DNA from: Pseudoalteromonas amylolytica
Lineage (GTDB): Bacteria; Pseudomonadota; Gammaproteobacteria; Enterobacterales; Alteromonadaceae
DNA: 47,955 nt
NCBI RefSeq assembly: GCF_001854605.1
Contig: NZ_MKJU01000029.1
Span: forward strand, 1-47,955
Direction of reading: 5' to 3'
The position numbers and the translations under genes are program-made. The notes under the pieces are model-generated. The model was given only the letters and a program-made list of their open reading frames with translations, had not been told where the DNA came from and searched no databases. The stretch's first letter is position 1. Each line of letters opens with the position of its first letter. This document shows, piece after piece, positions 35,872 through 44,589 of this stretch.

Positions 35872-36300
35872 TTGAAAAAATTAGTTTTAATCACTTTTGT
35901 TGCTTCAGCCCTGTACAGCAATTTCGCGGTGGCCGATGCGATACACTCCACTATGTACAGCAGCGAACGCATTGCTTTGGCGGCCAAACAAGCAAATATA
36001 CATCTAAGCACATTCCAACAAGCAATAGAAAAATATGAAGCTTGGCTAAACAGCGTTGACAACCCAGCACACCAACCAAATGGTGAACTAAAAGGTATTA
36101 AGCCTTTCAATCAACTAGAGGCAATTCGAGCTTTCACTAGTGGTGCCGAGTTCACACCGCAACTACAAGCAGAGTTGATCAGTCAGTATAACGAAAATCA
36201 GACCAAACTTGCCACTTACTTGGGCCTACGTGTCGAAGAGCTCATGCCCTTTGTAAAAAGCCATGCTGATTTGTATATGGACACACAAAAACCCGAATAA
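35872..36300 (+). CDS. Uncharacterised small secreted protein
   Basis: 142 aa from TTG at 35872, chosen because AAGGAAAC lies 6 bases upstream and the signal peptide starts there (MKKLVLITFVASALYSNFAVA). The frame is open further upstream to 35815, but without a ribosome site. Mature domain: STFQQAIEKYEAWL, ELKGIKPFNQLEAI, EFTPQLQAELI, TKLATYLGLRVEELMPFV. This matches the first domain of the preceding protein (same order, similar spacing); there is no cysteine-rich second domain. Function unknown. Confidence 0.75.
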   Translation: MKKLVLITFVASALYSNFAVADAIHSTMYSSERIALAAKQANIHLSTFQQAIEKYEAWLNSVDNPAHQPNGELKGIKPFNQLEAIRAFTSGAEFTPQLQAELISQYNENQTKLATYLGLRVEELMPFVKSHADLYMDTQKPE

Positions 36301-36498
36301 CGTCCGTAGTGCTCGGTAATGGTTCCGAGCCTCGTTCATCGCTACTGTACCTAGACTAAATCGCGAGCTTTCAGCATATTAGTCAATTTTTCTACAAAAC
36401 ATGCCGCCATAATTTCCCTTAATGCGCTAAAATAAATTGAGCAAAACTCAAAGCACTGGCAAAATTGCCAACAATTTATAGTAAGTGTGAAAATAGAT

Positions 36499-37359
36499 AT
36501 GTCGAATTTAGAAGCAAACCGTTGGTTTACAGAGGTCAGCGACCGTGATGGCAGCGCTTTTTCATTGCGCATCAACAAAAAGCTGGATGAGATCCAATCT
36601 CCTTTTCAGAATGTTGAGATGTATGAAACAACCAATTTTGGTAACCTCATGATCATCGATGGTTGCACTATGGTCAGCACCAGAGAAAACTTTTTCTATC
36701 ATGAGATGATGAGCCATCCGGCACTTTTTTCTCACCCTGCACCAAAAAATGTCGTGATCATCGGCGGCGGTGACTGCGGTACACTGCGTGAAGTATTGAA
36801 ACACCCGGGTGTTGAGAGCGTAACGCAAATCGACATCGACGAAGTCGTCACACAGATGTCGTTAAAGTATTTCCCTGAACTATGTGAGTCAAACAACGAT
36901 CCTCGTGCCACTGTAATGTTTGACGATGGCATCAAATACATGCGTGAAGCTACACCTGAATCAATTGACGTCGTTATCGTTGATGGTACTGATCCAGTAG
37001 GGCCTGGTGAAGGCTTATTCAACCACGCGTTTTATAAGAGCTGTTTAGAAGCATTGCGCCCTGGCGGAATTATGGTACAACAAAGTGAGTCACCACTTAC
37101 TCACATGCCACTACTTCTAGAAATGCGAGATGCAATGCTTGAAGTTGGCTTTGTTGACTTACAAACACTGCCTTTTCCTCAGCCTATCTACCCAAGCGGC
37201 TTATGGTCAGCAACCATGGCACGTAAGGGCGAGTCATTCAATGGCTTCAGAGAAAGTGACGCTGACAAAGCACAGTTTGATACTGAGTATTACAACACCG
37301 GCATTCATAAAGGGGCGCTAGCAACTCCTAACTTTATGAAGCGCGCGTTTAACAAGTAA
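36499..37359 (+). CDS. speE: Spermidine synthase
   Basis: 286 aa from ATG at 36499 (an in-frame GTG four codons earlier is possible; no strong ribosome site precedes either). It transfers aminopropyl from decarboxylated S-adenosylmethionine to putrescine. Motifs: VVIIGGGDCGTLREVLKHP (cofactor loop), IDIDEVV, DVVIVDGTDPVGPGE (catalytic Asp) and PFPQPIYPSGLWS. Upstream hairpin GCTCGG/CCGAGC (36311-36330). Together with speA it indicates the arginine-agmatine-spermidine route, but speB and speD are not in view. Confidence 0.96.
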   Translation: MSNLEANRWFTEVSDRDGSAFSLRINKKLDEIQSPFQNVEMYETTNFGNLMIIDGCTMVSTRENFFYHEMMSHPALFSHPAPKNVVIIGGGDCGTLREVLKHPGVESVTQIDIDEVVTQMSLKYFPELCESNNDPRATVMFDDGIKYMREATPESIDVVIVDGTDPVGPGEGLFNHAFYKSCLEALRPGGIMVQQSESPLTHMPLLLEMRDAMLEVGFVDLQTLPFPQPIYPSGLWSATMARKGESFNGFRESDADKAQFDTEYYNTGIHKGALATPNFMKRAFNK

Positions 37360-37383
37360 TACTTTACCTATTAGGCAGACAAT

Positions 37384-37412
37384 AAAAAACCCAGACTAAG
37401 TCTGGGTTTTTT
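37384..37412. terminator. Bidirectional terminator between speE and hemE
   Basis: 12-bp stem AAAAAACCCAGA/TCTGGGTTTTTT with a 5-base loop, between convergent genes. Confidence 0.9.
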
Positions 37413-37432
37413 GTCTTTTTTCGTTTACCAAA

Positions 37433-38497
37433 TTACTTGTGGTATTTGCCGCTGAATTCGTGCACAGCATTAATAAACACACCTGCATTTTCAGGATCTA
37501 CATCAGGTGTAATACCATGACCAAGGTTAAATACGTGGCCAGACCCTTCACCAAACCCAGCAAGAATTGATTGCACTTCTTCACGAATACGCTCAGGTGT
37601 ACCATGTAACATCGCGGGATCCATGTTGCCCTGTAATGCCACCTTATCTCCAACACGACGTTTTGCATCAGCAATATCAATCGTCCAATCCAGACCAATC
37701 GCATCACACCCGGTCGCGGCGATAGCTTCAATCCACTGACCGCCATTTTTAGTAAATAGCGTTACAGGCACTTTACGCCCATCGTGATCGCGGATCAGTC
37801 CGTCTACGATTTTATGCATGTACTGTAAAGAGAACTCTTTGTAATCACGTGGGCTAAGTACCCCACCCCATGAATCAAATACCATGAGTGATTGTGCACC
37901 CGCTTTCACCTGCGCATTTAAATAGTCAATCACTGAATCAGCCAGTTTATCTAGCAACAGGTGTAGAGTTTGTGGCTCAGCAAATGCCATTTTCTTAATT
38001 TTACCGAAAGTTTTGCTGCTACCACCTTCAACCATGTAAGTTGCAAGCGTCCAAGGTGACCCCGAGAAACCGATTAGTGGTACTTCACCTTTTAGCTCTC
38101 GACGAATGGTACTTACCGCATTCATCACATATCCCAACTCGTCTGTAGGGTCGATATTTGGGATGTTTTTTACATCTTGTAGTGAGCTAATTGGCCGTTC
38201 AAACTTAGGGCCTTCTCCAGTTTCGAAATATAAACCCAGTCCCATCGCATCAGGAATGGTCAAAATATCACTGAACAAGATTGCCGCATCTAGCGGATAA
38301 CGACGCAACGGCTGCAAAGTAACCTCGCAAGCAAGCTCAGCATTTTTGCATAAACTCATAAAGTCACCAGCTTGTGCACGGGTTGCACGATATTCAGGTA
38401 AGTAGCGCCCAGCTTGACGCATCATCCAAACTGGCGTGACATCAACCGACTGTTTCATCAACGCACGTAAATAACGATCGTTTTTCAATTCGCTCAT
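37433..38497 (-). CDS. hemE: Uroporphyrinogen decarboxylase
   Basis: 354 aa from ATG at 38497, where the family begins [13 protein letters not shown]; an in-frame ATG six codons earlier is not conserved. It converts uroporphyrinogen III to coproporphyrinogen III in haem synthesis. Signature [11 protein letters not shown] (about 27-37), catalytic Asp in [13 protein letters not shown], and [25 protein letters not shown]. Beside rsd as in E. coli, though here the two are divergent, separated by 445 bp that may carry a small RNA. Confidence 0.98.
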   Translation of the reverse strand: MSELKNDRYLRALMKQSVDVTPVWMMRQAGRYLPEYRATRAQAGDFMSLCKNAELACEVTLQPLRRYPLDAAILFSDILTIPDAMGLGLYFETGEGPKFERPISSLQDVKNIPNIDPTDELGYVMNAVSTIRRELKGEVPLIGFSGSPWTLATYMVEGGSSKTFGKIKKMAFAEPQTLHLLLDKLADSVIDYLNAQVKAGAQSLMVFDSWGGVLSPRDYKEFSLQYMHKIVDGLIRDHDGRKVPVTLFTKNGGQWIEAIAATGCDAIGLDWTIDIADAKRRVGDKVALQGNMDPAMLHGTPERIREEVQSILAGFGEGSGHVFNLGHGITPDVDPENAGVFINAVHEFSGKYHK

Positions 38498-38673
38498 AGC
38501 GTATCTCGATTCCAATGCTTTAAAAATTGCGCAGATTGTATCACTATCTTGGCCCTCACTCTATCTAAACCAAAGCGCAAAATCGTGTAACTATGATCTA
38601 GATTAAACTGCCCATAACTCAAAACGTTAGAAAAATTGTACTGAAATTAGGCAAAAATCATGGTGTGAAGGTA

Positions 38674-38703
38674 TTTACAACGAGGGTAAAAACTTGCTAT
38701 AAA
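38674..38703 (+). promoter_or_regulatory. Candidate promoter of a small RNA
   Basis: TTTACA (38674-38679) and TATAAA (38698-38703) with an 18-bp spacer, on the plus strand in the hemE-rsd gap. It is followed about 100 bp later by a strong terminator and no reading frame. Confidence 0.4.
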
Positions 38704-38709
38704 AATGCC

Positions 38710-38808
38710 GCGTTACAAAAATAACAACAAAACACCTTTATAATAACAATAATAGTTATCAACTAGCTAAACTGCATTCAAACCACCTTCAAGGTGGTTT
38801 TTTCTTTT
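38710..38808 (+). ncRNA. Possible small RNA ending at an orphan terminator
   Basis: The stretch between the promoter-like site at 38674-38703 and the terminator at 38781-38808 codes for no protein. A transcript of roughly 100 bases with a 5' A-rich part and a small internal hairpin (ATAAC/GTTAT) would result. Size, position and an intrinsic terminator fit an sRNA, possibly Hfq-dependent given the U-rich tail. No known family was recognised. Confidence 0.4.
38781..38808 (+). terminator. Orphan intrinsic terminator
   Basis: AACCACC/GGTGGTT stem with a TTCAA loop followed by TTTTCTTTTTT. No plus-strand gene precedes it in the gap; the nearest upstream gene, hemE, is on the other strand. Confidence 0.85.
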
Positions 38809-38882
38809 TTATAACCCCAAAAACGGAACTCATTAAAAATCATCAAGTTACTATGTTTTTAAATAATAAAAATAAAAATAGG

Positions 38883-38912
38883 TTGACCTTTGCAGCAGAT
38901 TTCCTTTTTATA
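38883..38912 (+). promoter_or_regulatory. Probable rsd promoter
   Basis: TTGACC (38883-38888) and TTTATA (38907-38912) with 18 bp between, 30 bp before the rsd start and an AGGAG ribosome site. Confidence 0.55.
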
Positions 38913-38942
38913 GAGTAAAACAATCCGCAATAGGAGATCACT

Positions 38943-39413
38943 ATGCTTTCGAGGTTAGAACAAGCCCAAGAAAAGTGGGGAGGCAGCCATAGTGTTATTG
39001 ATGCATGGTTAGCAGAGCGACAAGAATTATTACTGCAATACTGTAAAATTGCGGGTTTTTCTCCTTATGACAAAAAAGATCATGCGCTACCCGATCAACT
39101 ACAAATCCAGTCATTTTGTCAGATACTCATGGATTATTTGTCTGCAGGTCATTTTGAAATTTACGACAACCTAGTAGAGGCTTGCGAAGAGAAAGGCCCT
39201 GATAGTGCTAAACTTGCTCAAGCACTGTACCCACGTATTGCTGATACTACTGATGTAGCTTTAGACTTCAACGATAAATACGCTGAGAATTCACAAGAGC
39301 AGGTATTAAGAGACTTTGACCGTGACCTGTCGAATTTAGGCGAAGTGCTAGAATTACGTTTTGAATTAGAAGACGAGTTAATCGATAACTTATACGCAAA
39401 TCACACTGATTAG
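38943..39413 (+). CDS. rsd: Regulator of sigma D (Rsd/AlgQ anti-sigma-70)
   Basis: 156 aa (E. coli Rsd 158). All-helical; conserved AWLAERQELLLQYCKIAGF, the QSFCQILMDYLSAGHFEIYDNL block with its DYLSAGHF signature, and LSNLGEVLELRFELEDELI. Rsd binds region 4 of sigma-70 and frees core polymerase for alternative factors in stationary phase. AGGAG lies 6 bases before the ATG, and a strong terminator follows. Its proximity to hemE is conserved in enterobacteria. Confidence 0.95.
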   Translation: MLSRLEQAQEKWGGSHSVIDAWLAERQELLLQYCKIAGFSPYDKKDHALPDQLQIQSFCQILMDYLSAGHFEIYDNLVEACEEKGPDSAKLAQALYPRIADTTDVALDFNDKYAENSQEQVLRDFDRDLSNLGEVLELRFELEDELIDNLYANHTD

Positions 39414-39445
39414 TGACTGATACGCTGCGGACGTATTCAGACACT

Positions 39446-39471
39446 AAAAAAGGGCCATTGGGCCCTTTTTT
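39446..39471. terminator. Bidirectional terminator between rsd and fkpA
   Basis: AAAAAAGGGCC-ATTG-GGCCCTTTTTT: 11-bp stem flanked by A6/T6, between convergent genes. Confidence 0.9.
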
Positions 39472-39492
39472 CGTACTTTTAACTGTTGCGTA

Positions 39493-40245
39493 TTATTCAG
39501 CTTCAGCTTTTTTCTCGTCTTCTTGGATCTCAAGTAGCTCAACTTCAAAAATCAATGTTGAATTAGCAGGGATCTTGCCTAAGTTACGCTCACCGTAGCC
39601 AAGCTCAGGTGGAATGGTGAACTTGAACTTAGAGCCAACAGGCATTAACTGTAAACCTTCAGTCCAACCTTTGATAACTTGACGCAGGCCAAAGCTTGCT
39701 GGTTGATTACGTGCATAAGAACTATCAAACTCAGTGCCATCTAACAATGTGCCTTTGTAGTGTACTTTAACGTGATCAGTGTCAACTGGCTTTTTGCCTT
39801 CACCTTCAGTAAGTACTTCGTATTGAAGGCCTGATTCAGTGACAACTACACCGTCTTTCTTCGCGTTTTCAGCAAGGTATTTCTCACCTTCAACTTTGTT
39901 TTGCTCAGCTTCTAGTTTTACTTTTTCAGCTTGCTTCTCACGTACTGACGTGTCTAATGCTGTTAATACTTCGCGAATTTTCGCTTCATCAAGCTGTGCT
40001 TTACCTGCAAGCGCATCTTCAAAGCCACGCATTAATAGCGCTTGGTCAAGCTCGATACCAAAGCTGCTTTTATCTTCTAAATCTTTTTGTAAGAAATTAC
40101 CTACTGAAGCACCAATACCATAGGCTTGTTGCTGAGCTTCAGTTTCTAGTTTTAGTTCTGCAGGTTTTTCTTCTGCTTTTTGGTTACATGCAGCCAGTGC
40201 TAACACTGATGCTGCCACCAAAGACAGTTTAATCGTCTGTTTCAT
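39493..40245 (-). CDS. fkpA: FKBP-type peptidyl-prolyl isomerase, FkpA/Mip-like lipoprotein
   Basis: 250 aa. The signal ends with the lipobox LAAC (Cys20), so it is likely a lipoprotein, unlike soluble E. coli FkpA. An N-terminal dimerisation domain of long helices follows (FEDALAGKAQ..REKQAEKVKLEAEQNK). The FKBP domain from about residue 140 has VHYKGTLLDGTEFDSSY, PASFGLRQVIKGWTEGLQLM and IPPELGYGE. Periplasmic folding of envelope proteins is expected. The minus-strand leader has the hairpin CGACAG-AC-CTGTCG directly before a GGAGAGAGAGAGA ribosome site. It is divergent from the lipoprotein-slyX genes. Confidence 0.94.
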   Translation of the reverse strand: MKQTIKLSLVAASVLALAACNQKAEEKPAELKLETEAQQQAYGIGASVGNFLQKDLEDKSSFGIELDQALLMRGFEDALAGKAQLDEAKIREVLTALDTSVREKQAEKVKLEAEQNKVEGEKYLAENAKKDGVVVTESGLQYEVLTEGEGKKPVDTDHVKVHYKGTLLDGTEFDSSYARNQPASFGLRQVIKGWTEGLQLMPVGSKFKFTIPPELGYGERNLGKIPANSTLIFEVELLEIQEDEKKAEAE

Positions 40246-40501
40246 TCTCTCTCTCTCCGACAGGTCTGTCGACCGTCTGTTAATATTATATTAATGGTTA
40301 AAGCTGTGTAGCCACATTATCATTCATCACTAAATATGCCAAATTGTATAGCACTTTGGCAGATATTTAATGTTTTCTGTGACTTGTAGCGACTTTGCGG
40401 CAACGATACGCTACTATCAAACTGATACTATCAATAAACTGTGTCGATTTTTATAGTCTAACCCAGTGAAATTCACAGCGTTAAGGGGAAATGCCCATTT
40501 T

Positions 40502-41491
40502 ATGCTCAAACTCCATCGTTTATGGCTGCTTTTTGTCTGTATACTGCTAAGCAGCTGTACTCCAGCCGATAAAAAAGCCGATTTGACCGTTGAGCATGCA
40601 GCACGAGGCGCATTTGCTGCCGCCATTTCACATGATGGTCGTTACAGTTTAGTGTCATCCGTAGAACATGGTGTCAGTCTTTGGGACAATCAAGTCCATG
40701 GCTTAAAATATCAGTGGCAACAATCCAAGCCCGATGGCAATTTAGTTCATTCTCTTGCTATCGCCTATGACAACAGCGTGGCTGTTACCGCAGAAAACGA
40801 AACCTTCGCAGTTTGGAGCATCACAACTGGTAAAAACCTAGGCTATTACCAAATCCAAACAGGTACCATCAGAGACATTGCCATTAGCAATCAGGGCCGC
40901 TATGTGCTTTATGGACGCAGTGACAATGTGGTCGTGCATCTGGACTTAGAAAGCGGAAGACGTATAGAGTTCCTCGGTCATCAAGAAAAAATTAACTCTA
41001 TCGCCTTATCCCCCAACGGACACTTTGCACTGACGGGGGCAAATGACTACAGCGCATACTTTTGGGATACCAGAACAGGACAAGTGATCCACCGCTTTAA
41101 CCACCCAAGCCGAGTAACGAAAGTCGCGCTTGATGCAACGGGTCAATATGCTTTTACCGCTGATAGCCTAAAAAAAGCCAGCATTTGGCAACTGGCTTCG
41201 GGTGATCTTGTTTCACAATTGCAGTATATTGCGCGGCAGAAAATATTTAGCGCAGTACGCTTTAATCAAGCTGGCACTTTACTCGCCACGGGCGCGCCAA
41301 ATAGAGAGCTTACTCTATGGCGCGTTGCAGACGGTGAAAAGCTTGGCCTATGGAAAGTGCAGCCACGCGAAGGCAGCCGCCCAAAATCAGCAGTTGTGTT
41401 CGATGTCACATTTGTTGAGCAAGACACAGCCCTAATGGCGGAAAGTTCAAGCGGGCTATTAGAGCGTTTTAATCAAGTGGAGTCCCGATGA
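40502..41491 (+). CDS. WD40-repeat-like lipoprotein
   Basis: 329 aa from ATG at 40502, the start that gives a lipoprotein signal (MLKLHRLWLLFVCILLSSC); a GTG at 40466 is possible but would place extra residues before it. About seven WD40-like blades follow (SHDGRYSLVSSVEHGVSLWD, SPNGHFALTGANDYSAYFWDT, and so on), so the protein is a beta-propeller on an envelope membrane. Its 3' end overlaps slyX by 4 bp. Function unknown; the context (FKBP isomerase, SlyX) suggests envelope protein handling. Confidence 0.85.
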   Translation: MLKLHRLWLLFVCILLSSCTPADKKADLTVEHAARGAFAAAISHDGRYSLVSSVEHGVSLWDNQVHGLKYQWQQSKPDGNLVHSLAIAYDNSVAVTAENETFAVWSITTGKNLGYYQIQTGTIRDIAISNQGRYVLYGRSDNVVVHLDLESGRRIEFLGHQEKINSIALSPNGHFALTGANDYSAYFWDTRTGQVIHRFNHPSRVTKVALDATGQYAFTADSLKKASIWQLASGDLVSQLQYIARQKIFSAVRFNQAGTLLATGAPNRELTLWRVADGEKLGLWKVQPREGSRPKSAVVFDVTFVEQDTALMAESSSGLLERFNQVESR

Positions 41492-41700
41492 CAGAGTTAG
41501 AAAATCGCGTTATGGAGCTTGAAGCCAAGGTGGCCTTTCAAGACGATACCATTGAAACCCTCAATGATGAACTCAAGACTCATCAACAAAGGCTTGCAAG
41601 AATGCAACGGCAAATAGAGTTATTAGGTGAAAAGATCAAAGAAAGCCAAGAAGAAGGCCTGATGCCTCAGCACCAAGAGCCTCCCCCGCCGCATTACTAA
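41488..41700 (+). CDS. slyX: SlyX family protein
   Basis: 70 aa (E. coli 72). Coiled coil over residues 1-50 with LENRVMELEAKVAFQDDTIETL, then a basic/proline tail (HQEPPPPHY). Family is small and of unknown molecular function. Start ATG overlaps the stop of the WD40-like gene (ATGA); slyX beside fkpA is a conserved enterobacterial neighbourhood. Confidence 0.95.
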   Translation: MTELENRVMELEAKVAFQDDTIETLNDELKTHQQRLARMQRQIELLGEKIKESQEEGLMPQHQEPPPPHY

Positions 41701-41702
41701 CG

Positions 41703-41727
41703 TTAAGCCAGAGTTACTCTGGCTTAA
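41703..41727. terminator. Hairpin at the slyX-yheV convergence
   Basis: TTAAGCCAGAG-TTA-CTCTGGCTTAA: perfect 11-bp stem with a 3-base loop, starting 2 bp after slyX and overlapping the last codons of yheV. No clean T-run; likely used by both convergent genes. Confidence 0.7.
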
Positions 41728-41914
41728 ACACTCCTATTACTTGCTCAAAGTGGCGAGTTGATGCTTGAACGGCTTCCTTAGGTTGAGTCATCACATGGCC
41801 ACACTTAACACATTCTACTTTTTCCACATCGTGCTCTTTAAATAGCATCATCACATCAAGCTCTTTACACTCAGGGCACGATGCCCCAGCAATAAAACGT
41901 TTTTTCTGTCTCAC
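41714..41914 (-). CDS. yheV: YheV family putative metal-binding protein
   Basis: 66 aa (E. coli YheV 66). RKRFIAGA-like KKRFIAGASCPEC and VECVKCGHVM give two CxxC pairs, expected to bind zinc, and the C-terminal EQVIGVFKPE is conserved. Function unknown. It lies between slyX and yheS, as in E. coli. Confidence 0.95.
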   Translation of the reverse strand: MRQKKRFIAGASCPECKELDVMMLFKEHDVEKVECVKCGHVMTQPKEAVQASTRHFEQVIGVFKPE

Positions 41915-42089
41915 GGCTTTGCCCCTACTACACTATTAAGCCAATCTCGAATTGTGTTCATTTTAACCTAAAGCAACATCTATAGATACGATTGTAAGCA
42001 CTGAACAGCCCAATAAGTACAACAGTGCTGACTTATATACCAACCTTCATGTTATGATTACCTACATTCGGGTTTAACAACAAAGCATT

Positions 42090-44009
42090 ATGATCCAGCT
42101 GTCTGATATTGAATTATTGCGTGGCACCAAAAGCCTATTGAAAAATGCCAGCGCCACTTTATTTCCTGAGCATAAAGTGGGCCTAGTGGGAGCCAATGGC
42201 TGCGGAAAATCTTCCCTGTTTGCACTATTAAAGGGCGAATTAACACTGGATGCGGGTGAGTTTCTCATCCCAAAAGACTGGTCGATAGCCTCAGTAAAAC
42301 AGGAAACGCCCGCGCTAGATATCAGTGCTTTGGATTATGTACTACAAGGCCACCCTGAATATTACCAATGTAGAGTGGCACTGCAACAAGCCGAACAAGC
42401 ACAAGATGGTGCTAAGCAAGCACAAGTTCACCAACAGCTAGAGCTCATGAAAGGCTACAGCATTGAAGCTAAAGCAGGTGAACTGCTACATGGTTTGGGC
42501 TTTAGCAATGAGCAGATAAGTCACCCTGTGAGCGCTTTTTCTGGGGGCTGGCGAATGCGCTTAAACTTAGCGCAGGCACTTATCCGTGACGCAGACTTAT
42601 TGCTACTCGATGAGCCGACAAACCACTTGGACTTGGATGCGGTTTATTGGCTAGAGCGATTTTTGCGCGCCTACACAGGCACCTTGGTGCTGATCTCTCA
42701 CGACAGAGAGTTTTTAGATGCGGTAGTGGATCAAATCTGGCACATAGAGCAACAGAAAATTAATGTCTACAAGGGCCATTATTCTCAGTTCGAGCGCCAA
42801 AAAGCAGAGCGAATGGCGCAGCATCAGGCTCTATTTGAAAAGCAACAGGAGCAGATTGCTCACTTAGAAAAGTTTATTACGCGCTTCAAGGCCAAAGCCA
42901 GTAAGGCTAAACAGGCGCAAAGCCGTGTTAAAGCGCTGGAGCGTATGGAAAAGCTAGCACCCGCTCATGCCGACTCACCATTTGACTTTGAGTTTGCCGA
43001 GCCCACAGCATTGCCCAATCCGCTGATGACATTGGACGGTGCTCAGGCAGGCTACGGCGATGTGACCGTGCTCAACAAAATCAAATTAAATTTAGTACCC
43101 GGCAGTCGTATTGCTTTACTCGGCCGCAACGGTGCGGGTAAATCAACCTTGATAAAGTTGCTTGCCGGAGAGCTTAGTCCGCAAGCAGGTGACGTCTTTA
43201 CTCATCAGGGTTTAAGAATTGGTTACTTTGCACAGCATCAGTTGGAGTCTTTAGATCTCAGTGCCAGTGCAGTCACGCATATTCAGCGTTTAGACCCCAA
43301 AGCCAGTGAGCAATCTCTGCGCGACTTTTTAGGAGGGTTTGCGTTTAACGGCGACAGAGCGCTTGAACCTGTAGCACCGTTTTCTGGTGGCGAGAAAGCC
43401 AGGCTTGTACTTGCCATGCTGGTGTATCAAAAGCCTAACCTCTTATTACTTGATGAACCAACCAACCATTTGGATCTAGAAATGCGTCATGCTTTAGTCA
43501 TGGCGCTTCAGGGTTTTGAAGGGGCCATGGTTACCGTATCGCACGATCGCCATATGTTGAAAAATACCGCCGATGAATACTATTTGGTAGACAATGGTGA
43601 GGTAACACAATTTGGCTATGACCTTGATGCCTACTATCAATGGCTATTAAACGCCAACAAGGAAGCGAGTAAAAAACCAGAGACCGAAACCAAGGCCCAC
43701 TCCAGTAGCAACCGCAAAGAGCAAAAACGCCTTGAAGCAGAATTTCGCAAGTCGGTGCAGCCACTGAAAAAAGAAATCGAAAAGCTTGAAAAATCTCTCG
43801 ATAAATATTCAGATCAACTATCAACAATAGAGCAACAGTTGGCAAACAACGACTTATATCAAGAGGAAAACAAAGCCCAGCTGACTGAGCTACTTGCACA
43901 GCAGGCAAAGATTACGCCACTACTCAACGACGTCGAAGAGTCACTTCTGCTCGCTTTGGAAGAACTCGAAGAAAAGCAAACCTCATTTGAGCAAAGCCTT
44001 GAGTTATGA
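42090..44009 (+). CDS. yheS: ABC-F ATPase YheS
   Basis: 639 aa (E. coli 637), soluble with two ABC domains. Walker A GANGCGKSS (about 34-42) and GRNGAGKST; ABC signatures SGGWRMRLNLAQ and SGGEKARLVLAM; Walker B DADLLLLDEPTNHLDLD and KPNLLLLDEPTNHLDLE. The linker coiled coil lies between them, and a C-terminal coiled-coil extension (about 545-639). YheS acts at the ribosomal E site on nascent-chain stalling. The last codon overlaps the next gene by 4 bp. Confidence 0.97.
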   Translation: MIQLSDIELLRGTKSLLKNASATLFPEHKVGLVGANGCGKSSLFALLKGELTLDAGEFLIPKDWSIASVKQETPALDISALDYVLQGHPEYYQCRVALQQAEQAQDGAKQAQVHQQLELMKGYSIEAKAGELLHGLGFSNEQISHPVSAFSGGWRMRLNLAQALIRDADLLLLDEPTNHLDLDAVYWLERFLRAYTGTLVLISHDREFLDAVVDQIWHIEQQKINVYKGHYSQFERQKAERMAQHQALFEKQQEQIAHLEKFITRFKAKASKAKQAQSRVKALERMEKLAPAHADSPFDFEFAEPTALPNPLMTLDGAQAGYGDVTVLNKIKLNLVPGSRIALLGRNGAGKSTLIKLLAGELSPQAGDVFTHQGLRIGYFAQHQLESLDLSASAVTHIQRLDPKASEQSLRDFLGGFAFNGDRALEPVAPFSGGEKARLVLAMLVYQKPNLLLLDEPTNHLDLEMRHALVMALQGFEGAMVTVSHDRHMLKNTADEYYLVDNGEVTQFGYDLDAYYQWLLNANKEASKKPETETKAHSSSNRKEQKRLEAEFRKSVQPLKKEIEKLEKSLDKYSDQLSTIEQQLANNDLYQEENKAQLTELLAQQAKITPLLNDVEESLLLALEELEEKQTSFEQSLEL

Positions 44010-44470
44010 AGCAGTTAAGTGAGCAGGCTTTTTGGGAGTTTTCATGCCAGCTGTATCAGCAAGGGAATGCGCAAAACACCTTGCTGATGCTGCAAAATGA
44101 GCGCCAGAAAAATATCAATCTGTGCCTGCTATTACTTTACCTAGAAAAATTACAGTTACAGATAAGTGAGCCTGATATCGCTCACTTAACAGTGCTTTGT
44201 CAGCAGTTAGACACTCTATTGTTGGCACCACATAGGGCGATAAGAGCAAACCTTAAACAAAGCTACTCACAACACGCTCACTATCAAACACTTCGTAAAC
44301 AGCTATTACAAAGCGAGCTACAGCTTGAGCGCTTGCAACAAGCAGAGCTGCTTAGGCTCACTCAGCAACTTTCATTGCAACCGCTCACCCTTAGTCAAAA
44401 CCTGTCACTGTACCTCAATAAATACGATGCTACTTTGTTGCTACAAAGCCTAACTGACGAAAAATCATGA
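44006..44470 (+). CDS. TIGR02444 family protein (DUF2390)
   Basis: 154 aa, helical, starting MKQLSEQAFWEFSCQLYQQGN, with the family signature W-FS-QLY and NINLCLLLLYLEKL. It is coupled to yheS by an ATGA overlap, an arrangement seen in other Gammaproteobacteria. Function unknown. An FNR-like box overlaps its stop codon. Confidence 0.88.
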   Translation: MKQLSEQAFWEFSCQLYQQGNAQNTLLMLQNERQKNINLCLLLLYLEKLQLQISEPDIAHLTVLCQQLDTLLLAPHRAIRANLKQSYSQHAHYQTLRKQLLQSELQLERLQQAELLRLTQQLSLQPLTLSQNLSLYLNKYDATLLLQSLTDEKS

Positions 44471-44530
44471 TCTCGATCAAGGTCTTACTGGCCATAAAAC
44501 TCGTGCGTTTAGAAACTTGATCTCGATCAT
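44467..44530 (+). promoter_or_regulatory. Two FNR-type boxes upstream of the DUF3149 gene
   Basis: ATGATctcgATCAA (44467-44480) and TTGATctcgATCAT (44517-44530) each match the FNR consensus TTGAT-N4-ATCAA at nine of ten positions, with the same CTCG spacer. With a -10 TAAGAT at 44553-44558 the start of transcription should be near 44565. The boxes would then be centred near -41.5 and -91.5, the class II position plus an upstream site. This predicts oxygen-limited induction; the regulator is inferred. Confidence 0.7.
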
Positions 44531-44589
44531 ATCAGCCGTCCTAAAGGAGGGCTAAGATTACTACATCGACAAGTTAGGAGGCCGCAGCC

